DNA of 5,127 nt from positions 1 through 5,127 of the forward strand of contig JABDIZ010000053.1 of NCBI GenBank assembly GCA_013003465.1. The letters are read 5' to 3'. Source of the DNA: Rhodothermaceae bacterium. Its GTDB lineage: Bacteria > Bacteroidota > Rhodothermia > Rhodothermales > Rubricoccaceae. The notes beneath the pieces were generated by a model, which did no database searches, had not been told where the DNA came from, and saw only the letters and a list, made by a program, of their open reading frames with translations. The first letter of the stretch is position 1. Every line of letters begins with the position of its first letter. Below, piece by piece: positions 1-5,021 of this stretch. Both the position numbers and the translations under genes were made by a program.

Positions 1-31
1 GGACAGGGAGGAGAGCGAGGAGGCGAGACAT
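1..31 (-). CDS. Partial N-terminus of a divergent gene, possible signal peptide
   Basis: Read on the minus strand from an ATG at 31-29, the sequence gives MSRLLALLPV and then leaves the window. A short start with one Arg followed by Leu/Ala-rich hydrophobic residues resembles the beginning of a signal peptide or membrane anchor. Upstream of this ATG on the minus strand (positions 32-55) the DNA is pyrimidine-rich without a Shine-Dalgarno motif, the same style of leader seen before der, nuoI and holA. An in-frame GTG lies 9 nt upstream (40-38) and could be the true start. Only ten codons are visible, so no product can be named. A chance ATG in a pyrimidine-rich stretch is the main alternative. 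Confidence 0.33.
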   Translation of the reverse strand, partial: MSRLLALLPV

Positions 32-234
32 AGAGGGCACAAAGAGGGAGAGTCGCACCAAACGGAGCCCTGTCCTTAACTGTTCTCCAAGAGGGGTAAC
101 GGTTGTATCACAGTGCGCCGAAGGAGCACCGTGACGCTTTAGGAATTGGGTAGTAAGAAGTGCGAAAGGGGAAAGGGAGAGGTCGGCCAGCGGCTACCTT
201 TCTACCTTCATTCTTCTACCTTCTGACTTTCCGC
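32..234. other. Intergenic region upstream of der, probably divergent regulatory region
   Basis: This 203-nt stretch shows no convincing gene. It contains the right arm of an inverted repeat (CCCTGTCC at 68-75, matching GGACAGGG at 1-8), a hairpin at 108-134, a purine-rich block at about 163-180 and a pyrimidine-rich block at about 194-232 with three copies of CTACCTT. If the minus-strand start at 31 is real, this region holds the promoters of two divergent genes. The first CTACCTT copy extends to TACCTTTC (195-202), which matches the Bacteroidota -7 consensus TAnnTTTG at five of six positions. No TTG element sits at the right distance upstream, so I do not call a promoter. Confidence 0.5.
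108..134 (+). other. Hairpin upstream of der
   Basis: TCACAGTGC (108-116) and GCACCGTGA (126-134) form a nine-position inverted repeat with a single A-C mismatch around a 9-nt loop. Only a short TTT follows at 138-140, so it is a poor intrinsic terminator. It could be a leader structure or an operator for either flanking gene. The arms are visible in the sequence; any function is inferred. Confidence 0.4.
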
Positions 235-1539
235 ATGGCCCTCGTCGCCATCGTCGGCCGACCCAACGTCGGCAAGAGCACGCTCTTCAACCGGCTCACC
301 GAGCAGCGCCAGGCCATCACGCACGATGAGCCCGGCGTCACGCGCGACCGCCTCTACGGCGAGGTCGAGTGGACCGGCGTGGAGTTTGACCTCGTGGACA
401 CGGGCGGCCTCGTGCCGCGCTCCGACGAGCGCTTCGAAGCTGCCATCCGCGAACAGGTGCTCCTCACGCTCGACGAAGCCGATGTCATCCTCTTCGTCGT
501 GGATGTCGCGACGGGCATCACCGACCTCGACCAAGAGATTGCCGGTCGCCTCCGCCGCGCCGAGCAGCCGGTGATCCTCGTCGCCAACAAGTCAGACAAC
601 GAGGACCGGCGCCTTGATGCGGCCGAATTCTACGGCCTCGGCTTCGAGCAGGTCTTTCCGCTGAGCGCCATCAACGGCACCGGCACGGGTGATTTTCTCG
701 ATGCCGTCGTGGCGGCGCTTCCTGACGAGCCAGAGGACGACGAGGACGACGATGCGCCGCGCATCGCGTTCATCGGGCGGCCCAACGTGGGCAAGTCGTC
801 GCTGACGAACCAACTGCTCGGGCACACGCGCACCATCGTCACGGAGATTGCCGGGACCACGCGCGACGCCATCGACGCGCGCATGGACTACCAGGGCCGC
901 GAGATCGTGCTCGTGGACACGGCAGGGCTACGCCGGAAAGCGCGCGTGCGCGAGAACGTCGAGTTCTACTCCATGCTGCGGACCGAGCGCGCCATTCAAA
1001 ATTGCGACGTGGCAGTGCTCCTCCTCGATGGACCCGAAGGGCTCGAATCGCAGGACGCGCGCGTGCTGCGCGAGGCCGAGCAGATGAAGAAGGGCCTCGT
1101 CATCGCCGTCAACAAGTGGGACCTGGTCGGCAAGGAGACCAACACGGCCCGCGACTTCACGCGCGCCATCCACGAGCGCCTCGGCCTGCTCGATTACGTC
1201 CCCATCGTGTTCATCTCGGCCCTCACCGGCCAGCGCGCCACCAAGGTGCTCGACCTCGCCCTTCAGGTCTACGACGAGCGCTCCCGGCGCGTCCCGACGG
1301 CCGAACTCAACGAGGTGATCCAGAAGGCGACGCAGGCAGCGCATCCGCCCGCATGGCGCGGCCAGTACGTCAAGATCAAGTACGCTGCGCAGGTCCGCGG
1401 CGAGCCTCCGGTGTTTGCCTTCTTCTGCAACCATCCGCAGGGCATCAAGGAGAACTACAAGCGCTATCTGGAGAACCGGATTCGTCAGGCGTTCGGCTTC
1501 GAGGGCGTGCCGCTGACGCTGGTGTTCAAGCAGAAGTAG
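235..1539 (+). CDS. der: Ribosome biogenesis GTPase Der (EngA), double-GTPase protein
   Basis: Der is a cytoplasmic GTPase needed for assembly of the 50S ribosomal subunit and is nearly universal in bacteria. The 434-residue product has two tandem GTPase domains and a C-terminal KH-like domain. Domain 1 shows the P-loop GRPNVGKS at residues 8-15, the switch I VTRD at 35-38, DTGG at 55-58, NKSD at 118-121 and SAI at 144-146. An acidic linker (about 163-175) leads to domain 2, with GRPNVGKS at 181-188, TTRD at 208-211, DTAG at 228-231, NKWD at 293-296 and SAL at 328-330. The KH-like domain covers about 353-434. I chose the ATG at 235 because MALVAIVGRPNVGKS is the normal Der beginning. The frame stays open to a GTG at 160, but those 25 extra residues look like translated leader. 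No Shine-Dalgarno sequence is present. Length is normal for the family and all nucleotide-binding motifs are intact. Confidence 0.97.
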   Translation: MALVAIVGRPNVGKSTLFNRLTEQRQAITHDEPGVTRDRLYGEVEWTGVEFDLVDTGGLVPRSDERFEAAIREQVLLTLDEADVILFVVDVATGITDLDQEIAGRLRRAEQPVILVANKSDNEDRRLDAAEFYGLGFEQVFPLSAINGTGTGDFLDAVVAALPDEPEDDEDDDAPRIAFIGRPNVGKSSLTNQLLGHTRTIVTEIAGTTRDAIDARMDYQGREIVLVDTAGLRRKARVRENVEFYSMLRTERAIQNCDVAVLLLDGPEGLESQDARVLREAEQMKKGLVIAVNKWDLVGKETNTARDFTRAIHERLGLLDYVPIVFISALTGQRATKVLDLALQVYDERSRRVPTAELNEVIQKATQAAHPPAWRGQYVKIKYAAQVRGEPPVFAFFCNHPQGIKENYKRYLENRIRQAFGFEGVPLTLVFKQK

Positions 1540-1644
1540 GAGAGGCCTGTTCGGGGCCGGACGTGAAAGCAACGCATAACCCTGAACCGGGCACGTCCAC
1601 ACGCGTATTTTGCGCCTCTCCCCCGATCCCCTTTCTCGATTCCG
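1540..1644. other. der-nuoI intergenic region with inverted repeat
   Basis: This 105-nt gap contains a perfect 7-bp inverted repeat, GGACGTG (1559-1565) and CACGTCC (1592-1598), separated by 26 nt. It lacks a downstream T-run, so it is not a typical intrinsic terminator. TATTTTG at 1606-1612 partly resembles the Bacteroidota -7 element TAnnTTTG, but no -33 TTG is seen at a suitable distance. The last 30 nt before nuoI are pyrimidine-rich with no ribosome binding site. Whether nuoI is transcribed from here or by read-through from der cannot be decided from the sequence. Confidence 0.4.
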
Positions 1645-2304
1645 ATGGCCGGTACGCCCGTCAACAACGCCACGCCCTCCGAGCGCAAGCTGAACTTCTG
1701 GGAGCGCCTCTACCTCCCGGAGATCTTCAAGGGGCTCGGCTACTCGGCCAGCAAGATGTCGCTGCCGAGCTACTCGTTCGAGTACCCCGAGGAGCAGTTC
1801 TATCCGCCCGATTCCTACCGGGGCCGTCCGGTGCTCGTGGAGGAGGAGGGGCGCCCGCGCTGCGTGGCCTGCGGCCTGTGCGCGCGCTCGTGCCCGCCGC
1901 TCGCCATCTCGATGCAGGCCCACGAGGTCTACGACGACATCAAGGAGCGCGAGCCCGAGATGTTCGAGATCAACATGCTGCGCTGCATCTACTGCGGCTA
2001 CTGCGAGGAGGTCTGCCCCGAGGAAGCCATCGTGATGTCGAAGGAATACGACATGACCTTCCAGCACCGCGACGAGGCCATCTTCGGCCTCGACCGCCTG
2101 CTCTACCCGAAGGAACGGCTCACCGACCGCCTCGACTTTCTGGAGCGTCGGCGCAACGGCCAGTTCGGGCAGCACTGGGACTTCAAGCGCGAGAACAACA
2201 TCCACACGCTCCGCAACCGCCTCGACTACGTCAAGCAGATCGCCGCCGCCGTGGACGAGGTGGCTGAGCCCGATCCGCAGGAGCCTGAGATCGCTGAGGT
2301 CTAG
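1645..2304 (+). CDS. nuoI: NADH-quinone oxidoreductase subunit I (NuoI), 2x[4Fe-4S] ferredoxin-type protein
   Basis: NuoI is the peripheral-arm subunit of respiratory complex I. It holds the N6a and N6b [4Fe-4S] clusters and passes electrons towards the quinone site at the inner face of the cytoplasmic membrane. The 219-residue protein has the two expected cluster motifs, CxxCxxCxxxCP: C73, C76, C79 and C83, then C114, C117, C120 and C124. They are preceded by an FKGLGYSASK segment and an RGRPVL stretch like the family's N-terminal region. All eight ligands are present. The C-terminal 80 residues are charged and end in an acidic, proline-containing tail (about 204-219), a variable part in this family. 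No other complex I gene is in the window, so this is a detached nuoI. The ATG start lacks a Shine-Dalgarno sequence. The stop lies 3 nt before the next gene, suggesting co-transcription. A different polyferredoxin is possible but less likely, given the N-terminal match. Confidence 0.9.
   Translation: MAGTPVNNATPSERKLNFWERLYLPEIFKGLGYSASKMSLPSYSFEYPEEQFYPPDSYRGRPVLVEEEGRPRCVACGLCARSCPPLAISMQAHEVYDDIKEREPEMFEINMLRCIYCGYCEEVCPEEAIVMSKEYDMTFQHRDEAIFGLDRLLYPKERLTDRLDFLERRRNGQFGQHWDFKRENNIHTLRNRLDYVKQIAAAVDEVAEPDPQEPEIAEV
2296..2300 (+). promoter_or_regulatory. Shine-Dalgarno-like site before the DinB-like gene
   Basis: GAGGT at 2296-2300 lies 7 nt before the GTG start at 2308 and matches the core of a Shine-Dalgarno sequence. 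It sits inside the last codons of nuoI, where GAGGTC encodes Glu-Val, so the match may be chance. It supports the GTG at 2308, because the frame has no ATG nearby. The other genes in the window lack such a site. Confidence 0.4.
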
Positions 2305-2307
2305 CGC

Positions 2308-2847
2308 GTGAAGGTAGATCTGGATCAATACACGACGCCCGCGAATGCGCCGGGGACCCTGAAGGCACGGCGCGAGGCGCTCCTCCATCAGCTTGGCTGG
2401 CTCGCCGACGAGGCGGAAGCGCTTGGCCCGCTGCTCGATGGGCTCCCGGCCTGGGCGCTGGAGCAGACGGCGCTCCCCGAGGAACGCTCGGTCAAGGAAA
2501 CGCTTGCCCGCCTCACTACGCTGGACCGCGCCGTCTACCCGCGTTGGATCGAGCAGGTTGTCGCCGAGGAGCAGCCGACGCTGGCGCCTGCCGAAGCCGC
2601 GCCTGATTCCGACGTGAACACGCAGGACGTAGGTGGACTGCTCCAAGGCCTCCGTTCCGCGCGGTCGGCCTTCATCGCTGTCATCGAGACGGTGCCTGGG
2701 GCTGACTGGAGCCGGACGGCGCAGCTGGACGGCAAAACGGTCACGCTCTACGACCTCGCCCTCCGTGTCGTCCGCCACGACGCCGAGGAACTGCGGACGC
2801 TCGCCTACCGGCTCTACGAGGCCAAGTTGGCGGATTCAGCGTCCTGA
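2308..2847 (+). CDS. DinB-like (DinB_2-type) four-helix-bundle protein, degenerate metal site
   Basis: The 179-residue protein resembles the DinB/YfiT-like superfamily, whose members are four-helix bundles often carrying a three-His metal site and include some thiol transferases. Supporting pattern: an N-terminal helix (about 18-45); the segment SVKETLARLTTLDRAVYPRWIEQV at 61-84, matching the family's 'SvkevlaHladle...ri' helix; the helix 109-128; a DW turn at 132-133; and the last helix TLYDLALRVVRHDAEEL at 146-162. In typical members the first metal His lies in the 'LaHL' motif, which here reads LARL (R68). The later HxxxH reads HDAEE (H157, E161). Two of three expected ligands are therefore replaced, so metal binding is doubtful. 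No signal peptide or membrane segment is seen. The GTG start 3 nt after the nuoI stop suggests translational coupling. The substrate or role cannot be named; the fold assignment rests on pattern matching only. Confidence 0.65.
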   Translation: MKVDLDQYTTPANAPGTLKARREALLHQLGWLADEAEALGPLLDGLPAWALEQTALPEERSVKETLARLTTLDRAVYPRWIEQVVAEEQPTLAPAEAAPDSDVNTQDVGGLLQGLRSARSAFIAVIETVPGADWSRTAQLDGKTVTLYDLALRVVRHDAEELRTLAYRLYEAKLADSAS

Positions 2848-3029
2848 CGGTGTTTCGGGACTCGAAAATTACAGGTTTTCCTCAGGGTTCTTTTCGGTCA
2901 GGCTCCTACCTTAGGTATGCCAATCATCTGGCGGGTAGAGTGGATGTGCCGCAGGGGTGACAGTCGGTACGGCTTGATTGGGCCGTGCTCGCCCTCCTGC
3001 GATACCTGACGCATTCCCGCCCTTCCTGC
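2848..3029. other. Intergenic region upstream of holA
   Basis: This 182-nt stretch has no supported gene. Just after the DinB-like stop codon, TTTCG (2853-2857) and CGAAA (2863-2867) form a small 5-bp hairpin with a 5-nt loop, too weak to be a confident terminator. A relatively AT-rich part (about 2863-2920) holds a palindrome at 2907-2917. ACGGC (2969-2973) and GCCGT (2982-2986) can form another 5-bp stem. The final 20 nt before the holA ATG are pyrimidine-rich. A GTG at 2985 opens a 15-residue in-frame extension of holA, which I treat as untranslated leader. Confidence 0.5.
2907..2917. promoter_or_regulatory. Palindrome TACCTTAGGTA, candidate operator or promoter element for holA
   Basis: TACCT-T-AGGTA is a perfect inverted repeat around one central base, about 113 nt before the holA start. 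It overlaps two candidates for the Bacteroidota -7 element TAnnTTTG: TACCTTAG (2907-2914) and TAGGTATG (2912-2919), each matching five of six fixed positions. The nearest -33-like T-tract is TTTTC at 2891-2895, about 16 nt before the second candidate, slightly short and without the expected TTG. Promoter function is therefore only suggested. Confidence 0.22.
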
Positions 3030-4073
3030 ATGGCTTCCAAGACCGGCGCTTCCTACGACGACCTGGCCACGGCCTTCCGCCATGGCAACGTGAAGCCCCT
3101 CTATTTCCTATATGGGGACGAGGGCTTCCTGATGGACGAGTTGCAGGCGCTCCTGATCAAGCACGCGCTGCAACCGCACGAGCACGACTTCAACCTCGAT
3201 GTCGTTTTTGGCCCTGAGGCCAGTGCCGGAGCCGTCTTGGCGCAATGCGCGGCGTATCCGATGATGGCCGAGCGGCGGATCGTCGTCGTGCGTGGTTTCG
3301 AGAAGCTCGACGGCAACGAGCGGTTCAAGGCCTACGCTGAGCAGCCCAACCCGACCGCCGTAGTGCTCCTGCTCTGCAACGGCAAGCCCAACCTCAGCCA
3401 GCACCCGTACCGCGCGCTCAAGCAGCACGCCGTCTGGGCCGAGTTCAAGCCGCTCTACGACAACAAGCTGCCCGGCTGGATCAGCCAGCGCCTCAAGGCG
3501 AAAGGCATCAAGCCCGAGGGTGGCGCCACGCAGATGATCGCCGAGGCCGTTGGGCCGGACCTGCGCACCGTCGCCGGAGAGATCGACAAGCTCGTCGCCT
3601 ATGTGGGTGAGCACGGCGTGCTCACCGAGGACGATGTGGTGCGTGCGGCTGGGCATTCGCGCGAGCACAACGTCTTCGAATTGCAGAAAGCCGTCGGTCA
3701 GGGCGAGCAGGCGCGGGCGCTCGCCATCTGCGACGCGCTGCTGGCGCAGGCCTCGAACCGGCAGGGCGAGGCGCTGCGCATCGTAGCCGTGCTGGCGAGC
3801 TACATCACCAAACTCTGGAAGCTGTCAGCCTGCCAGCGGGATCGGATGCCCGAAAAGGCGATGGCCAGCCACATTGGCGTCAGTCCCTACTTTCTGAAGG
3901 AATACCTCGTCAGCCTGCGCCGATTCGGCCCGGTGCGGCTCCAGCACGCCTTTGAGGCGCTGCTCGCGGCCGATGCCGAACTCAAGGGCGCCTCCACGCG
4001 TGATGCCCGGCTGATTCTGACCCTCATGCTCCGCCGTATGGCGCCGCCGCCCGCCCTCCGCCACGCGGCTTGA
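3030..4073 (+). CDS. holA: DNA polymerase III subunit delta (HolA), clamp-loader wrench subunit
   Basis: HolA is the delta subunit of the replicative clamp loader. It binds and opens the beta sliding clamp so that it can be placed on primed DNA. The 347-residue product matches the family in length and order. KPLYFLYGDEGFLMDE (22-37) is the typical N-terminal strand and turn of the degenerate AAA+ domain. RRIVVVRGFEKL (82-93) and VVLLLCNGK (111-119) follow. LRTVAGEIDKLVAYVG (178-193) is the conserved helix of domain II. HNVFELQKAVG (213-223) begins the collar domain, which continues through the ADAELKG segment (314-320) to the end. I prefer the ATG at 3030 because an upstream GTG (2985) adds residues with no family resemblance. 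No Shine-Dalgarno motif is visible. The gene has its own upstream gap and is followed by a 147-nt gap, so it may be transcribed alone. Confidence 0.93.
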   Translation: MASKTGASYDDLATAFRHGNVKPLYFLYGDEGFLMDELQALLIKHALQPHEHDFNLDVVFGPEASAGAVLAQCAAYPMMAERRIVVVRGFEKLDGNERFKAYAEQPNPTAVVLLLCNGKPNLSQHPYRALKQHAVWAEFKPLYDNKLPGWISQRLKAKGIKPEGGATQMIAEAVGPDLRTVAGEIDKLVAYVGEHGVLTEDDVVRAAGHSREHNVFELQKAVGQGEQARALAICDALLAQASNRQGEALRIVAVLASYITKLWKLSACQRDRMPEKAMASHIGVSPYFLKEYLVSLRRFGPVRLQHAFEALLAADAELKGASTRDARLILTLMLRRMAPPPALRHAA

Positions 4074-4220
4074 CCCTTCCGTGACGCAATAATGCACCGC
4101 AATCACTTGTTTAACCGATGATTCAGGCACGGTCCTTGTCCAAATAGGCCTGTCTGACAAAGTTGCCGCGCAGCCCGACTCCGGTCGGCTCCCGGCGCCC
4201 CGCCATAAACTGGTAGCTCC
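4074..4220. other. holA-sigma intergenic region with leader hairpins
   Basis: This 147-nt gap has no gene. Its first part is relatively AT-rich (GCAATAATGC at 4086-4095, TTGTTTAA at 4107-4114) and is the likeliest place for the sigma gene promoter and the holA transcript end, but no promoter box pair is convincing. Two overlapping inverted repeats, CAGGC/GCCTG (4124-4128, 4148-4152) and TTGTC/GACAA (4136-4140, 4156-4160), cannot pair at the same time without forming a pseudoknot. A GC-rich hairpin follows at 4172-4190. No Shine-Dalgarno sequence precedes the ATG at 4221. Confidence 0.45.
4172..4190 (+). other. GC-rich hairpin in the sigma gene leader
   Basis: CCGAC (4175-4179) pairs with GTCGG (4184-4188) around the tetraloop TCCG. 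The stem extends by A4172-T4190 and G4173-C4189 with C4174 bulged. It lies 30 nt before the sigma factor ATG and has no T-run after it, so it would act in the leader RNA rather than as a terminator. Function is inferred only. Confidence 0.4.
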
Positions 4221-4883
4221 ATGCCGAACACGCTGAAAAAGCAAACCTTCGCAAAGGCCAACCGCTCGCTGACGCCTTCGAGCAAGCACTACGACGTCCT
4301 CATCCAGATGAGCGATGAAGACCTGATGTCGCAGTTCCAGGCGGGCACCGTGGAAGCCTTTGATATTCTCGTCAGCCGGTACAAGGATCCGCTGACGAAC
4401 TACATCTACCGCTTTCTCGGCGATATGAAGGAGTGCGAAGACCTCCTCCAGGAAACCTTCCTGCGGGTCTATCGCAACCGCCACTCGTACCGCCGCATTG
4501 CCAAGTTCTCGACCTGGCTCTACACCATCGCGGGCAACCTGGCGCGCTCGGAGTACCGCAAGCGCAAGCGCCGCCGCCTTTACTCGCTCCAGTCCGTCAA
4601 CCGCGACGACGAGGAGTACGAGGTGGAGATCCCGGACGAGACCTTCTCGCCGGACACGCACACCGAGAGCACCATCCAGGACCGCCACATCCAAGAGGCG
4701 CTCAAGCAGATCCCGGAGGAGTTCCGCGAGGTGGTCGTGCTGCGCGACGTGCAGCAACTCGCCTACGAGGAGATCGCCGAGATCACCGGCCTCCCGATGG
4801 GCACGGTCAAGAGCCGCATCAACCGCGGGCGGACCAAGCTGCAGGGGCTCCTCAAGGATGTCTACACGCCCAGCGAGAACTGA
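4221..4883 (+). CDS. ECF-type RNA polymerase sigma factor (sigma-70 family, RpoE-like)
   Basis: The 220-residue protein has the two-domain layout of extracytoplasmic-function sigma factors, which direct RNA polymerase to stress or envelope promoters. Region 2 spans about 31-118. It includes the core-binding 2.2 motif CEDLLQETFLRVYRN (72-86) and the promoter-melting/-10 recognition segment with FSTWLYTIAGNLARSEYRKRKRR (96-118). An acidic linker (about 126-148) leads to region 4. Its helix-turn-helix (LAYEEIAEITGLPMGTVKSRINRGRTKLQ, 180-208) recognises the -35 element. The start at 4221 gives a basic 29-residue extension before M30 (4308), where MSDEDLMSQFQ resembles a typical ECF N-terminus; either start is possible. 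Region 3 is absent, as expected for ECF factors. No anti-sigma gene follows: a terminator-like hairpin and a tRNA do. The specific ECF group and regulon cannot be told from sequence alone. Confidence 0.93.
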   Translation: MPNTLKKQTFAKANRSLTPSSKHYDVLIQMSDEDLMSQFQAGTVEAFDILVSRYKDPLTNYIYRFLGDMKECEDLLQETFLRVYRNRHSYRRIAKFSTWLYTIAGNLARSEYRKRKRRRLYSLQSVNRDDEEYEVEIPDETFSPDTHTESTIQDRHIQEALKQIPEEFREVVVLRDVQQLAYEEIAEITGLPMGTVKSRINRGRTKLQGLLKDVYTPSEN

Positions 4884-4907
4884 GCCCGCTCCCGGCTCCA
4901 TCGCTTT

Positions 4908-4940
4908 GAACCGGTCGCCTCTGTATGGGGCGGCCGGTTC
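4908..4940 (+). terminator. Terminator-like hairpin after the sigma gene
   Basis: Arms at 4908-4919 and 4929-4940 (GAACCGGTCGCC and GGCGGCCGGTTC) pair over 12 positions, with one T-G wobble, around a 9-nt loop. The strong stem begins 24 nt after the sigma stop codon. The downstream T-run is only TTT in GCGTTTGG, so termination may be partial or factor-assisted. The position between a protein gene and a tRNA promoter fits a terminator. Confidence 0.6.
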
Positions 4941-4985
4941 GCGTTTGGTGCCGGTACGACCTTACGCGCTCTCCACAGACGAGGC

Positions 4986-5017
4986 TTGCGCGCGGTTGCG
5001 CGAGCGCGGTATGTTCG
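4986..5017 (+). promoter_or_regulatory. Candidate promoter of tRNA-Val
   Basis: TATGTTCG at 5010-5017 matches the Bacteroidota -7 element TAnnTTTG at five of six fixed positions. A TTG at 4986-4988 lies 21 nt upstream, within the usual spacing for the -33 element. Read as a standard sigma-70 promoter, TTGCGC (4986-4991) and TATGTT (5010-5015) are separated by 18 nt. Either reading predicts a transcript start near 5020-5024, just before the tRNA leader hairpin. TTGCGCG occurs twice with 10-nt phase (4986-4992, 4996-5002). Confidence 0.45.
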
Positions 5018-5021
5018 CATT

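Noticed and set aside
1..135. A known structured RNA such as RNase P RNA, tmRNA, SRP RNA or a riboswitch
   Set aside because: I looked for the conserved core sequences of these families and saw none. A covariance model search would settle it.
160..234. GTG-started 25-residue extension of Der
   Set aside because: The added residues are basic and then aromatic with no family match, and they come from the purine and pyrimidine blocks of the leader. The ATG at 235 gives the standard Der beginning.
1002..2267. A 421-codon plus-strand open frame overlapping der and nuoI
   Set aside because: It overlaps two genes with intact family motifs in other frames, and its product is a low-complexity Arg/Ala/Pro-rich sequence typical of frame-shifted high-GC DNA.
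928..2778. A 616-codon open frame on the minus strand crossing der, nuoI and the DinB-like gene
   Set aside because: It is antisense to three well-supported genes. Its product is rich in Arg, Leu, Val and His with no recognisable domain, as expected of the antisense shadow of high-GC coding sequence. Ribosome profiling or proteomics would be needed to revive it.
2853..2867. Hairpin TTTCG/CGAAA after the DinB-like gene as an intrinsic terminator
   Set aside because: The stem is only 5 bp, partly A-T, and no T-run follows directly.
2985..3029. GTG-started 15-residue extension of HolA
   Set aside because: The added residues have no family resemblance, and the ATG at 3030 places the conserved LYFLYGDE motif at the usual distance from the start.
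4081..4112. Possible holA terminator GTGA/TCAC followed by TTGTTT
   Set aside because: The outer stem is only 4 bp with interruptions inside, so the pairing is not better than chance despite the T-rich end.
3825..4901. A 358-codon minus-strand open frame across the holA end and the sigma gene
   Set aside because: It is antisense to two confident genes and the gap between them, with no domain seen in its translation. The open frame is explained by GC-rich composition.
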